From Arthrobacter citreus (GTDB lineage: Bacteria > Actinomycetota > Actinomycetes > Actinomycetales > Micrococcaceae), in assembly GCF_009192745.1 (NCBI RefSeq), contig NZ_VTFV01000002.1:62001-126000 (forward strand): 64,000 nt of DNA, read 5' to 3'. Position 1 is the first letter of the stretch; the number at the start of each line of letters is the position of its first letter. The position numbers and the translations under genes were made by a program. The notes beneath the pieces are model-generated. The model saw nothing but the letters and a program-made list of their open reading frames with translations. It ran no database searches and was not told where the DNA came from. Below are positions 9,396 to 18,824 of the stretch, piece by piece.

Positions 9396-10295
9396 ATGAT
9401 CACTGCTGTTGAACTGGGGCTTATCTACGCCGTTATGGCCCTGGGCGTTTACCTCACCTTCCGGATCCTGGATTTTCCGGACCTTACCGTGGATGGCAGC
9501 TTCACCACCGGCGCAGCCGTGGCGGCCATTTCCATCACCAACGGGGTTCCACCCCTGGCCGCCACGGCCGCCGCGTTTGGAGCGGGCCTGGTAGCGGGCT
9601 GTGTCACCGGGCTGCTGCACACCAAGGGCAAAATCAACGGGCTGCTGGCCGGCATCCTGACCATGATTGCCCTGTACTCCATCAACCTGCGGATCATGGG
9701 AACGTCCAACCTTTCCCTGCTCCGCGAGGACACCCTCATCACACCCCTGCGTGAAAACGGCTACCTGGGCGGCGCCGTCGCGATTGCCCTCTTCGCCCTT
9801 TTGGCCCTGGGCGTGAAGCTCTTCCTGGACTGGTTCCTCCACACGGACCTGGGCCTGGCCATGCAGGCCACGGGCGACAACCAGGAAATGGTCAGCAGCT
9901 TCGGCGTCAGCACGGACCGGATGAAGATCCTGGGCCTGGCGCTCTCGAACGGTTTCGTCGGCCTGTGCGGTGCCATGGTGGCCCAGTACCAGGGCTTCGC
10001 GGACATTGGCATGGGCATCGGACTGATTCTTGTGGGCCTCGCATCGGTGATCATCGGCCAGGCCATCTTCGGCAGCCGGCTGATCGTGGTTTCCACCCTG
10101 GCAGTCGTCCTGGGTGCGGTTGTCTACCGGATCGTCATCGCCCTGGCCCTGGACCTGGGCTTCGAGCCCAACGACATGAAGCTGATCTCTGCGGTGCTGG
10201 TTGTGCTGGCCCTGATTCTGCCGCAGTGGAAACTCTTCCGCAGGCTGCCCACCTTCAGCAGCCTGCGCAAATCCACCGTCACCACGGCCAGCTAG
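9396..10295 (+). CDS. ABC transporter permease (LivH-like, TrpY type)
   Basis: 299 residues with about 8 hydrophobic segments. Family sequence around LTFRILDFPDLTVDGSF and the later SNGFVGLCGAMVAQYQGF loop identify the branched-chain-amino-acid-type permease used with ABC_sub_bind receptors. One permease gene implies a homodimer. ATG 9396 follows the receptor stop by 46 bases with an AAGGAA ribosome site; the longer frame from 9252 overlaps the receptor gene and is not used. Second gene of the three-gene importer. Confidence 0.9.
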   Translation: MITAVELGLIYAVMALGVYLTFRILDFPDLTVDGSFTTGAAVAAISITNGVPPLAATAAAFGAGLVAGCVTGLLHTKGKINGLLAGILTMIALYSINLRIMGTSNLSLLREDTLITPLRENGYLGGAVAIALFALLALGVKLFLDWFLHTDLGLAMQATGDNQEMVSSFGVSTDRMKILGLALSNGFVGLCGAMVAQYQGFADIGMGIGLILVGLASVIIGQAIFGSRLIVVSTLAVVLGAVVYRIVIALALDLGFEPNDMKLISAVLVVLALILPQWKLFRRLPTFSSLRKSTVTTAS

Positions 10296-10311
10296 CAGGA
10301 AAGCCAAAACG

Positions 10312-11100
10312 ATGCTGAAAATCGACAACGTACAAAAGACCTTCTTCGCCGGCACCGTCAACGAACGCGTGGCACTGGCGAAAATCGACCTGGAACTGCA
10401 CGCCGGAGAGTTCATCACGGTGATCGGTTCCAACGGTGCGGGCAAGTCCACATTGCTGAACATGGTTTCGGGCAAGCTCCGCCCGGACACCGGATCCGTG
10501 CTGATCGACGGCAAGGACGTCACGAAGCTGGCCGACTACCAGCGGGCCAAGTTCATTGGCCGGGTGTTCCAGGACCCCATGGCCGGTTCCGCCCCGCAGC
10601 TGAGCATCGAACAGAACATGTCCATTGCCTACGAGCGCGGCAAGCGCCGCGGCCTGGGCTGGGGCGTTTCAGGCAAGAAGCGCGAGCTGTTCCGCGAGGA
10701 CCTCAAGTCCCTGGAACTGGGCCTTGAGAACCGGCTGAAGGCCAAGGTCGGCCTGCTCTCAGGCGGCCAGCGCCAGGCGCTCTCCCTGCTGATGGCAACG
10801 TTCAGCGAACCGAAGATCCTGCTGCTGGATGAGCACACCGCCGCCCTGGACCCGCAGCGCGCGGCACTGGTTTCACGCCTCACGGGTGAAATCGTGGCCC
10901 GCCACAAGCTCACCACGCTGATGGTCACGCACAACATGCAGCAGGCCCTGGACCTGGGAACGCGGCTCATCATGATGCATGAAGGCCGGATCATCCTGGA
11001 CCTGGACAGCACCCAGAAGGCCGCAATGACCGTCCCGGACCTGCTGCACGAATTCGAGAAGATCAAGGGCGGGCTGGACGACCGGACGCTGCTCCAGTAG
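10312..11100 (+). CDS. ABC transporter ATP-binding protein (TrpZ type)
   Basis: 262 residues. Energises the importer. Walker A is GSNGAGKST (~residues 38-46), the signature motif is LLSGGQRQALSLL, Walker B is ILLLDEHTAALDP, and the switch His is in TLMVTHNMQQA. It begins 16 bases after the permease stop and is the last gene of the operon; a 56-bp palindrome follows 24 bases later. One ATPase gene implies a homodimer matching the single permease. Confidence 0.93.
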   Translation: MLKIDNVQKTFFAGTVNERVALAKIDLELHAGEFITVIGSNGAGKSTLLNMVSGKLRPDTGSVLIDGKDVTKLADYQRAKFIGRVFQDPMAGSAPQLSIEQNMSIAYERGKRRGLGWGVSGKKRELFREDLKSLELGLENRLKAKVGLLSGGQRQALSLLMATFSEPKILLLDEHTAALDPQRAALVSRLTGEIVARHKLTTLMVTHNMQQALDLGTRLIMMHEGRIILDLDSTQKAAMTVPDLLHEFEKIKGGLDDRTLLQ

Positions 11101-11124
11101 CCCTTCCCCTTCCCAACCCCCCAT

Positions 11125-11180
11125 CGAGAGGACAGTTACGGCTGTTTTGAGCGCTCAAAACAGCCGCAACTGTCCTCTCG
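11125..11180. repeat. 56-bp palindrome, member 1, before pgm
   Basis: Two 28-base halves are reverse complements with a single mismatch. The left half begins CGAGAGGACAGTTACGGCTG and the centre is GAGCGCTC. It lies between the ABC operon stop and pgm. It shares 20 of 28 left-half positions with the palindrome at 12917-12972. It may terminate transcription although no T-tract follows. Confidence 0.8.
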
Positions 11181-11262
11181 TGGAGTTGGGCGGGAGCGCC
11201 ATCGTGAGGCACAAAAGCAAGGTGCCTGCCGGATCACCCGAATGTTTGGCATGCTTGGAGCT

Positions 11263-12894
11263 ATGCCTAATCGAGCCGGTACCCCCGCCCAACCATCCGA
11301 CCTCGTCGACCTGACGGCCCTGCTTGACGCGTATTACGACGTCGCACCGGACCTCTCCGATCCCGGCCAACGAGTAGCCTTTGGCACCTCCGGGCACCGC
11401 GGCAGCTCCCTCAAGGGCTCCTTCAACGAACCCCACATCGCCGCCATCACACAGGCGATCGTCGAGTACCGCACCGGAGCAGGCATCACCGGCCCGCTGT
11501 TCATGGGCAAGGACACCCACGCTCTTTCCGAACCGGCGCAGAACACTGCACTGGAGGTCCTGGCCGGCAACGGCGTCAACGTCCTGATCGACGCGCGGAC
11601 CGGTTTCACGCCCACCCCGGCCCTGAGCCACGCGATCCTGACGCACAACGCCACCCGCACGGACCAGGCGGACGGAATTGTCATCACCCCGTCCCACAAC
11701 CCTCCGGCTGACGGCGGTTTCAAGTACAACCCGCCCACCGGCGGGCCGGCCGATGCAGAAACCACGGCCTGGATCGCCAACCGGGCCAACGAACTGCTGG
11801 AGAACGGGCTGCGCGGCGTGCAGCGCGTACCGCTGGGTGAGGCACGGCTGGCCGAATCGGTGGGCGCCTATGACTTCCTGCAGCACTACGTGGGCGACCT
11901 GGGTTCGGTGCTGAACATGGACGCCATCAAGGCCTCCGGCCTGCACATCGGCGCGGATCCGATGGGCGGCGCGTCCGTTGACTACTGGGGCGCCATCGGC
12001 GAGCAGTACGGGCTGAACCTGACCGTGGTGAACCCCAGCGTGGATCCTCAGTTCGGTTTTATGACCCTGGACTGGGACGAGAAGATCCGCATGGACTGCT
12101 CCTCCCCCGACGCGATGGCGTCCCTGATTGCCCAGGCCGGCCGGTATGACATCGCCACGGGCAACGACGCCGACGCCGACCGGCACGGCATCATCACCCC
12201 GGATGCCGGGCTGATGAACCCCAACCACTACCTCGCCGCCGCCGTAGAGTACCTCTACGCAAACCGCTCCGGCTGGCGCGGCGACGCCATGGTGGGCAAG
12301 ACCCTGGTCTCTTCCTCCATGATCGACCGGGTTACGGCAAGCCTGGACCGCCGGCTGATGGAGGTTCCGGTGGGCTTCAAGTGGTTCGTTCCGGGACTGC
12401 TGTCCGGCGAGGTGGCGTTTGGCGGTGAGGAATCCGCGGGTGCGTCCTTCCTGCGGCTGGACGGCTCGGTCTGGACCACGGACAAGGACGGAATCCTGCT
12501 GGCCCTGCTGGCTTCAGAAATCACCGCCACCACGTCCAAGACCCCGTCCCAGCACTACCGGGAACTGACCAACCGATTTGGGGACCCGGTCTACGCACGG
12601 GTTGATGCCCCGGCCACCCGCGACCAGAAGGCGGCATTGTCCAAGCTGTCGCCGTCGGACGTCACCGCCACTACGCTGGCAGGCGAGGAAATCACCGCGC
12701 GCCTGACCGAAGCGCCGGGCAACGGGGCAGCAGTCGGCGGGCTGAAGGTCACCACGGAGAACGCTTGGTTCGCGGCGCGGCCTTCCGGCACCGAGGACGT
12801 GTACAAGATCTACGCCGAGTCCTTCAAGGGCGCCGAGCACCTCAGCGAGGTCCAGGCGGAGGCGAAGGCCATTGTGGACTCCGTGATTTCCTAG
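11263..12894 (+). CDS. pgm: Phosphoglucomutase (alpha-D-glucose phosphate-specific)
   Basis: 543 residues. Interconverts glucose 1-phosphate and glucose 6-phosphate for glycogen, trehalose and cell-wall sugar synthesis. The N-terminal [11 protein letters not shown] motif, the catalytic phosphoserine Ser144 in TPSHNPP, the metal loop [10 protein letters not shown] and the phosphate-binding [15 protein letters not shown] are all present. ATG 11263 gives the family amino end; ATGs at 11242 and 11251 are alternatives, and GGAG is unusually close (2 bases) to the chosen start. It is a single gene framed by two 56-bp palindromes. Confidence 0.95.
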   Translation: MPNRAGTPAQPSDLVDLTALLDAYYDVAPDLSDPGQRVAFGTSGHRGSSLKGSFNEPHIAAITQAIVEYRTGAGITGPLFMGKDTHALSEPAQNTALEVLAGNGVNVLIDARTGFTPTPALSHAILTHNATRTDQADGIVITPSHNPPADGGFKYNPPTGGPADAETTAWIANRANELLENGLRGVQRVPLGEARLAESVGAYDFLQHYVGDLGSVLNMDAIKASGLHIGADPMGGASVDYWGAIGEQYGLNLTVVNPSVDPQFGFMTLDWDEKIRMDCSSPDAMASLIAQAGRYDIATGNDADADRHGIITPDAGLMNPNHYLAAAVEYLYANRSGWRGDAMVGKTLVSSSMIDRVTASLDRRLMEVPVGFKWFVPGLLSGEVAFGGEESAGASFLRLDGSVWTTDKDGILLALLASEITATTSKTPSQHYRELTNRFGDPVYARVDAPATRDQKAALSKLSPSDVTATTLAGEEITARLTEAPGNGAAVGGLKVTTENAWFAARPSGTEDVYKIYAESFKGAEHLSEVQAEAKAIVDSVIS

Positions 12895-12916
12895 CCCGTT
12901 CCTCCAACGACTTAAA

Positions 12917-12972
12917 CGAGATGACAGAAACTGCCCGTATGAGCGTTCATAAGGGCAGTTTCTGTCATCTCG
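12917..12972. repeat. 56-bp palindrome, member 2, between pgm and ALDH
   Basis: Halves of 28 bases are reverse complements with two mismatches; the left half begins CGAGATGACAGAAACTGCCC and the centre is GAGCGTTC. It starts 22 bases after the pgm stop and ends 3 bases before the ALDH stop, so it can act as a shared terminator for convergent genes. Confidence 0.8.
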
Positions 12973-12975
12973 AAG

Positions 12976-14376
12976 TTAGAGAAGGCGGCGCAGGATCCGG
13001 GCCTTGAAACCGTTGTACGGCGGGTAGGCCACGCGCAGTGTGTCCAGCAGCGTCCCCTTGGAGAACACCGGGCGTGCCTGGCTGAACGTGTCGAAGGACT
13101 GCTTGCCGTGGTACGCCCCCATACCGCTGGCGCCGGCGCCGCCGAAGGGCAGATCCGGCACTGCCAGCTGCACAATCGCGGCGTTGTGGTTCACCGAGCC
13201 CGCCCGCACTCCCTGCTCGAACCGGCGCTGCTGCGCCGCCGAGGACGTGAACAGGTAGGACGCCAGGGGGACGGGGCGGGCGTTGATGATCTCCATCGCC
13301 TCCTCCAGGTCCCGGACCGTAACCACCGGAAGGATGGGCCCGAAGATTTCCTCCTGCATCACCGGCGCGTCCAGCGGTACCCCGGCCAGCACCGTGGGTT
13401 CGATGTAGAGGTCATCCCGGCTGCTGCGGCCGCCGGAAACGACGGTCCCGTCAGCCAGATAGCCCGTGAGCCGGTCAAAGTGCCCCTCGTTGACGATCCG
13501 GCCGTAGTTGGCGCTGCGGGACGGGTCCTTGCCCACAAACTCGCGGAGGACCTTGGACAGGGCCTTGAGGAGTTTGGGGGCTGCATCCTCGGTAACCAGC
13601 ACGTAGTCAGGTGCCACGCACGTTTGCCCCGCGTTGATCAGCTTGCCGTAGGCCAGCCGGCGGGCGACGGCGGTCAGGTTTCCATCCAGTACGACGGCGG
13701 GAGACTTGCCTCCCAGCTCCAGCGTCACCGGGGTCAGGTGCTCAGCGGCAGCGCGCATGACAATTTTGCCCACCCGTTCACCGCCGGTGTAGAAGATGTG
13801 GTCGAAGCGTTCGCCGAGCAGCGCCTGGGATACCTCCTGGGCACCTTCGATGACCACCACTGCCTCCGGGTCCAGGTACGCCGGGAGGATCCGGGCTACC
13901 GCAGCGGACGTGGCTGGTGCAAGCTCGCTGGGCTTCAGTACTACGGCGTTGCCCGCGGCGAGCGCACCGATCAGCGGGGCGAGGAGCAGCTGAACGGGGT
14001 AGTTCCACGGCGCGATGATCAGCACCACGCCCAGCGGCTGCGGTTCAACCTTGGCCGACGCCGGCTGCAGGCCCAGCGGCACCGGTACCTTGGTGGTCCG
14101 GGTCCAGTCCGTCAGGTGCTTCAGCGCGTGGGCTGCTTCGGCCCGGGTGATGGAGATTTCGGTGAGGTAGGCCTCGAGGGGGTTCTTGCCCAGGTCCTCG
14201 CGCAGCGCTGCGGCAAACTCCTGCTCCCGCTCGGAGAGCATCCGCATCAGGGATTTCAGCTGCTCTTTCCGCCATGCCAGCGGGCGGGTACGGCCGCTGG
14301 CATAAACCTTGCGGACCGCAGCTACCTGGGCCGGAACGCTTCCTGCCGGGGAAGGCGCCGGGATGCCCGCGCTCAT
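12976..14376 (-). CDS. NAD(P)-dependent aldehyde dehydrogenase (class 3-like)
   Basis: 466 residues. Oxidises an aldehyde to the acid. Catalytic Cys253 is in AGQTCVAPDYVL, general-base Glu220 in TLELGGKSP, and the cofactor-binding motifs IAPWNYPVQL and FTGG-type YTGGERVGK are clear. The short length and APDY motif fit the ALDH3/coniferyl-aldehyde dehydrogenase group. ATG 14376 overlaps the stop of the upstream SDR gene as ATGA, so the two are coupled. A plausible pair is alcohol to aldehyde by the SDR and aldehyde to acid by this enzyme; the substrate is not visible. Confidence 0.92.
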   Translation of the reverse strand: MSAGIPAPSPAGSVPAQVAAVRKVYASGRTRPLAWRKEQLKSLMRMLSEREQEFAAALREDLGKNPLEAYLTEISITRAEAAHALKHLTDWTRTTKVPVPLGLQPASAKVEPQPLGVVLIIAPWNYPVQLLLAPLIGALAAGNAVVLKPSELAPATSAAVARILPAYLDPEAVVVIEGAQEVSQALLGERFDHIFYTGGERVGKIVMRAAAEHLTPVTLELGGKSPAVVLDGNLTAVARRLAYGKLINAGQTCVAPDYVLVTEDAAPKLLKALSKVLREFVGKDPSRSANYGRIVNEGHFDRLTGYLADGTVVSGGRSSRDDLYIEPTVLAGVPLDAPVMQEEIFGPILPVVTVRDLEEAMEIINARPVPLASYLFTSSAAQQRRFEQGVRAGSVNHNAAIVQLAVPDLPFGGAGASGMGAYHGKQSFDTFSQARPVFSKGTLLDTLRVAYPPYNGFKARILRRLL

Positions 14377-15251
14377 GCCCGATTCCCGGTGCCGGCCGCT
14401 GGCGAGGCTGATGCCCCCGGGTCCGCGGCCGGACGGCCGGTGAAGTGGTCCATGGACTGGTAGACCTTGAAGACCCTGCCTGCCACCACGTCCCATGCAG
14501 GCTGGGGCAGCAGTCCGCGCAGGGCGCTGCCCAGCGGGACGGTCCACGGCAGCTGGACCCGGGCCTTGCCCTCAAGCAGCGCCTTCCAGGCCTTGTCCAC
14601 CACGTATTCAGGTTCCATCAGCGGCGTCATTAGCGGGCCGCGGGCACCTTCGAACATGCCGGTCTTGATGTAGCTGGGGATCAGGGTGGTGACCTGCACG
14701 TGGCCGTGTCCGGCTTCCTCCAGTTCCAGCCGCAGTGAATCGCTCCAGCCGATCACAGCCCATTTGGAGGCGGTGTAGACGCTCATCTTCGGCACCGACA
14801 GGGTGCCGGACGCGGAGGCGACGTTCAGGATCCGGGCGGGGGTGCGCCGTTCGATCATGCCCGGCAGGAAGGCGCGGGTGATGTGCATGGGGGCCAGCGT
14901 GTTGACGTCCATGACGGCGTCAATGTCCGTTCCGGAGTGCTCCCAGAAGTACTTGCCGCGGACAATGCCCGCGTTATTGATCAGCACGTCCGGCGCACCG
15001 AGTTCTGCCAGCACCGCCTCGGCGTTTTCGGCAACTTCGGCTGCTGACGAGACGTCCAGCGTGTACGGCAGGATCTGGGAGGATCCGAGTCCGCGCAGCC
15101 GCTGTGCTGCGGCATCCAGCGCCTCGGCATTCCGGTCCCAGAGCACCACGGCCCGCGCGCCTTCGCGGACTGCCCGTTCGGCGTACAGCTGGCCCATGCC
15201 CATGGCTGCGCCGGTGATGAGTACTGTCCGTCCAGAAACTGAAATTCCCAC
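14373..15251 (-). CDS. Short-chain dehydrogenase/reductase
   Basis: 292 residues, classical SDR. The cofactor motif TGAAMGMG lies near residues 13-20, NNAG follows in VLINNAGIV, and catalytic Ser and YTASK are in NVASASGTLSVPKMSVYTASK. The C-terminal ~60 residues are hydrophobic and basic (LRGLLPQPAWDVVAGRVFKVYQ), suggesting membrane association, as in SDRs acting on lipids or retinoid-like substrates. The start is GTG at 15251; the open frame continues upstream into the uraA promoter region and is not used. Coupled to the downstream ALDH. Confidence 0.88.
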   Translation of the reverse strand: MGISVSGRTVLITGAAMGMGQLYAERAVREGARAVVLWDRNAEALDAAAQRLRGLGSSQILPYTLDVSSAAEVAENAEAVLAELGAPDVLINNAGIVRGKYFWEHSGTDIDAVMDVNTLAPMHITRAFLPGMIERRTPARILNVASASGTLSVPKMSVYTASKWAVIGWSDSLRLELEEAGHGHVQVTTLIPSYIKTGMFEGARGPLMTPLMEPEYVVDKAWKALLEGKARVQLPWTVPLGSALRGLLPQPAWDVVAGRVFKVYQSMDHFTGRPAADPGASASPAAGTGNRA

Positions 15252-15295
15252 GTATGATCCGTCCGTCACAGGCCGCCTTAGGCCCAACTGCTTCC

Positions 15296-15311
15296 CCGGT
15301 AAAATTACCGG
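15296..15311. promoter_or_regulatory. 16-bp palindrome in the SDR/uraA divergent gap
   Basis: CCGGTAAAATTACCGG has 7-bp arms around AA. It sits 45 bases upstream of the SDR start and 86 before the uracil permease start, a good place for an operator controlling both. The regulator is unknown; a further half-site-like CCGGTAA occurs near 15342. Confidence 0.45.
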
Positions 15312-15396
15312 TGCGTGCAACATAGCGTGGCACAGAAGCCCCGCCGGTAACATTCTCCACGAATCAATCCCCCTTTGTCCTTTGGAAGGCACACGC

Positions 15397-16710
15397 ATGA
15401 GCAGGTTCGGCACAGACTGGAAACTCCACGGGAACGGCAAGACAGTTACTCCCGGCTCATTCGTCGCTCCGGATGAAAGACTCAGCTGGCCGCGCACCAT
15501 CGGCATTGGCGCCCAGCACGTGGTGGCCATGTTCGGTGCTACGTTCCTGGTGCCGCTGCTGACCGGCTTCCCGCCGGCAACCACCCTGTTCTTCTCCGGC
15601 GTCGGAACCATCCTGTTCCTGATCATTACCGCCGGGAAGGTCCCCAGCTACCTGGGTTCATCCTTCGCGTTCATCGCGCCGATCGCGGCTGCGGTGAACC
15701 AGCACGGTCCGGGCGGCGCGCTGGGCGGCATCATCATGGCCGGCGCCACCCTGTTCCTGATCGGCCTTGCTGCACAGCTGGCCGGCACCCGGTGGATCCA
15801 GGTCCTGATGCCGCCCACCGTCACCGGTGCGATCGTGGCCCTGATCGGCCTGAACCTGGCTCCCACCACCCGCACCAACTACGAGGCCGGTCCCATCACC
15901 GCCACCGTCACGGTTGTGGTGATCCTGCTGACCACAGTGCTTTTCAAGGGCCTGATCGGCCGCCTCTCCATCCTGGTTGGTGTCCTGGCCGGCTACGCCG
16001 CCGCCGTCATCCAGGGTGAGGTGGACTTCTCCGCCATCAATGACGCAGCCTGGTTCGGCCTGCCCGAGTTCACGGCTCCCACGTTCCACTTCAACGTCAT
16101 TGGCCTGTTCGTCCCCGTGGTGCTGGTGCTGGTTGCGGAGAACATCGGCCATGTGAAGTCGGTGGCTGCCATGACCGGACGGAACCTTGACCCCTACACC
16201 GGCCGGGCACTGATGGCCGACGGCGTTGCCACCATGCTGGCCGGCGCCGGCGGCGGTTCGGGCACCACCACCTACGCGGAGAACATCGGCGTCATGGCCG
16301 CGTCCCGGGTCTACTCCACGGCTGCCTACTGGGTTGCCGGCATCACCGCCGTGCTGCTGAGCCTCTTCCCCAAGTTCGGCGCCCTCATCGCCACTATTCC
16401 GCCCGGCGTCCTGGGCGGAGCGGGCGTGGTGCTCTACGGCATGATCGGGATCCTCGGTGTCCGGATCTGGGTGGATAACCGCGTGAACTTCTCCAACCCG
16501 ATCAACCTTTCCGTGGCCGGTGTTGCACTGGTGGTCGGCATCGCGAACTACACCTGGAACGTTGGTGGCCTGACCTTCGAGGGCATCGCCCTGGGCACCG
16601 CCGCCACCCTGGTGATCTACCACGGCATGACGGCGATCGCCCGCTGGCGCGGCACCATGCCGGATGAGCCCCAGGAAGACGTCGGCGCCACGCCGTCCAG
16701 CCTGGGTTAG
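15397..16710 (+). CDS. uraA: Uracil/xanthine permease family transporter (NCS2)
   Basis: 437 residues with about 14 hydrophobic segments; a nucleobase:proton symporter. Family markers are GAQHVVAMFGATFLVPLLTG near the N-terminus, the AENIGHVKSVAAMTGR motif whose Glu binds the base, and GGGSGTTTYAENIGVMA. The uracil subgroup is suggested by overall similarity to UraA; guanine or xanthine cannot be excluded. ATG 15397 has a GGAAGG ribosome site; the long open frame upstream is the antisense of the SDR gene. No pyrimidine genes are adjacent. Confidence 0.9.
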   Translation: MSRFGTDWKLHGNGKTVTPGSFVAPDERLSWPRTIGIGAQHVVAMFGATFLVPLLTGFPPATTLFFSGVGTILFLIITAGKVPSYLGSSFAFIAPIAAAVNQHGPGGALGGIIMAGATLFLIGLAAQLAGTRWIQVLMPPTVTGAIVALIGLNLAPTTRTNYEAGPITATVTVVVILLTTVLFKGLIGRLSILVGVLAGYAAAVIQGEVDFSAINDAAWFGLPEFTAPTFHFNVIGLFVPVVLVLVAENIGHVKSVAAMTGRNLDPYTGRALMADGVATMLAGAGGGSGTTTYAENIGVMAASRVYSTAAYWVAGITAVLLSLFPKFGALIATIPPGVLGGAGVVLYGMIGILGVRIWVDNRVNFSNPINLSVAGVALVVGIANYTWNVGGLTFEGIALGTAATLVIYHGMTAIARWRGTMPDEPQEDVGATPSSLG

Positions 16711-16714
16711 GAAG

Positions 16715-17824
16715 CTAGGCCCCTTCGAGGGCCGCCTGCGTGGCGCGGGCGACGTAGAACTCTGCCCGCGCCATGGCGTCCGCCGGTCCCTGCGCCAGGT
16801 CAAGCAGACTGACCGCTGCCTCCACGCCATACTCGGCCAGGACCTTCGGGCTCAGCGTGATCGCACCGGCCACCAGTACCACCGGGATTCCCCGCTCCGC
16901 TGCCAGCCGGGCCACCTCCAGGGGCGCCTTTCCGTAACGGGACTGCTCATCGATGGAGCCTTCGCCGGACAGCACCAGGTCTGCCTGGGCCAGCGCCGGT
17001 GCCAGGCCCACCAGATCGGCAATAAGTTCAAAGCCGGGTTCAATCCGCGCATCCGTGAAGGCAAGGAACGCCGATGGGAAACCACCGGCCGCTCCGGCGC
17101 CCGGGACATCGACGTCGACGCCGGTTGCCTCCCTGAGCAGCCGGGCCCAGTTTCCCAATGCTTCGTCCAGCAGCAGCCGGGCCGAGGAATCGGCGCCCTT
17201 CTGCCCGCCAAAGATATGGGCCGCACCGTTGTGTCCCGTGAGCGGGTTGGTCACGTCCGCCGCGATCCGGATGGTTGTGTCCTTGATCCGCGGGTCCAGC
17301 CCGGAGGCGTCGACGGCGGCTGCCACTGCGAGTCCGGCACCGCCGGGCGGAACCGGGTTACCGCCGTCGTCGAGGATCCGCAGGCCCAGGGCGGTTAGCG
17401 CTCCGGAGCCGCCGTCGGTCATCGCCGACCCGCCGATCCCCAGGATGATTTCCTGCGCCCCGGCGTCCAGCGCCGCCGTGATCAGTTGCCCGCTGCCAAA
17501 GCTCGACGCCGCGAGGGAAGTCTGCACGGACGGTTCCACGAGCATCAGGCCCGAGGAACGTGCGGTTTCCAGGACCGCCGTCGTGCCGTCCATCGCCCAC
17601 ACCGCCGTGACTTCGCGGCCCAGCGGCCCGCGGACCCGGGTGGAGCGCTCTTCCGCTCCGGCGGCCAGGGCAGCTTCGAGGGTTCCCTCACCGCCGTCGG
17701 CAACCGGAATCCGGGTGACGTCCGCGTCCGGATAGACGGAGAGCACCCCTTGTGCCATGGCAGCAGCGGCTTCTTCGGCGGTGAGGCTGCCTTTGAACTT
17801 GTCCGGGGCTATGAGCACGCGCAT
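16715..17824 (-). CDS. Glycerate kinase
   Basis: 369 residues, GarK/GlxK family (glycerate 2-kinase). The start MRVLIAPDKFKGSLTAEEAA is diagnostic, as are IPVADGGEGTLEA and the ILGIGGSAMTDGGSGAL core. It phosphorylates D-glycerate arising from glyoxylate, glucarate or serine degradation, feeding glycolysis. It converges on uraA with only 4 bases between the stop codons. No other glycerate or glyoxylate genes are adjacent, so the pathway context is not given by neighbours. Confidence 0.94.
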   Translation of the reverse strand: MRVLIAPDKFKGSLTAEEAAAAMAQGVLSVYPDADVTRIPVADGGEGTLEAALAAGAEERSTRVRGPLGREVTAVWAMDGTTAVLETARSSGLMLVEPSVQTSLAASSFGSGQLITAALDAGAQEIILGIGGSAMTDGGSGALTALGLRILDDGGNPVPPGGAGLAVAAAVDASGLDPRIKDTTIRIAADVTNPLTGHNGAAHIFGGQKGADSSARLLLDEALGNWARLLREATGVDVDVPGAGAAGGFPSAFLAFTDARIEPGFELIADLVGLAPALAQADLVLSGEGSIDEQSRYGKAPLEVARLAAERGIPVVLVAGAITLSPKVLAEYGVEAAVSLLDLAQGPADAMARAEFYVARATQAALEGA

Positions 17825-17879
17825 GGATTACATCCTGCCAGCGAATGCGCGCTGCGGCACAGCGTGGCCGCCCCGGGAA

Positions 17880-18689
17880 TCAGGCGCTGCCTGCACCCTG
17901 CGGCCAGGCACCGCGTACAGAGAGCACCTCGGACAGCAGGTCCGCCCGGTCTGAAACCAGTCCGTCCACGCCCATGTCCAGCAACCCCTCCATCAGCGGA
18001 CGCGTGTTGACGGTCCAGACGTGGACCTGGATTCCGGCCTTGTGGCAGCGCCGCAGGAACACGGGACGCACCACGGGGATCCCGTGGAAGCTGACGGGAA
18101 CCTGCACACAGCGGAACCGGCCCAGCCGTGCCACCAGCCCGGCCAGTCCCAGGGGTGAGAGCAGCAGCAGGGCTGCCGTGCCGGCGGACCCGGCGGAGGT
18201 CGCCGCCGGCCGGGAGAGCCGGCGCAGGCAGTCCAGCCGCCGCCGGTCCGAGAAGGAGGTCACCAGCACCCGGTCATGGGCCTGATGTTTTTCGATCAGG
18301 GCGGCCAGTGCAGCAGCGCCGGCGGTGTCCTTGATATCAACGTTCAGCCGCACGTCCGGCCAGCGGACCAGGACTTCCCCCAGCGTGGGGATCGGCTCGG
18401 TGCCGCCTACCCGGACTTCGCGCAGTTCACGCAGGCTCCGGGCACTGATCGGGCCGGAGGCGTCGGTGACCCGGTCCAGGGTTTCATCATGGAATGCCAT
18501 AAGCACACCGTCGCTGGTGGTCCGGACATCGGTTTCCAAATAGCCGAATCCCAGGTCCACCGCGGCTTCGAAGGCTGCCATGGTGTTTTCCAGCCCGTCC
18601 GGACTGAACCCCCGGTGGGAGAGTCCCAGCGGACCCCCGCAGGACAGCAACGCAGACGGCGGGGTGAAGTACGGCAGGAGTGCGGTCAC
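17880..18689 (-). CDS. Glycerophosphodiester phosphodiesterase family protein
   Basis: 269 residues. Hydrolyses glycerophosphodiesters from phospholipid breakdown to glycerol 3-phosphate and an alcohol. The TIM-barrel signature is intact: HRG at 25-27, ENT at 34-36, ETD at 52-54 and His67 in FHDETLDRV. No signal peptide, so cytoplasmic. The start is GTG at 18689. It is divergent from the membrane-lipid operon beginning at 18825, which suggests but does not prove a shared lipid-turnover role. Confidence 0.92.
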   Translation of the reverse strand: MTALLPYFTPPSALLSCGGPLGLSHRGFSPDGLENTMAAFEAAVDLGFGYLETDVRTTSDGVLMAFHDETLDRVTDASGPISARSLRELREVRVGGTEPIPTLGEVLVRWPDVRLNVDIKDTAGAAALAALIEKHQAHDRVLVTSFSDRRRLDCLRRLSRPAATSAGSAGTAALLLLSPLGLAGLVARLGRFRCVQVPVSFHGIPVVRPVFLRRCHKAGIQVHVWTVNTRPLMEGLLDMGVDGLVSDRADLLSEVLSVRGAWPQGAGSA

Positions 18690-18824
18690 AGGGGTACTTT
18701 ATCGCCTGTCAGCACGCGATCTTGTGAGGCTTCCCGGTCCCTGGGCGGACTCCCGGAATTAGACTGGCTGCACCCGGGGGACGGAAGCCTTCCACCGTTG
18801 CCGGCAAGCCATGGAGGTGGCCGT

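Noticed and set aside
14803-15396. Long open frame in front of the uracil permease
   Set aside because: It is antisense to the SDR gene and lacks family similarity; the ribosome site and membrane protein start at 15397.
18276-18824. Long open frame in front of the MprF-like gene
   Set aside because: Antisense of the GDPD gene; GGAGG and ATG at 18825 mark the real start.
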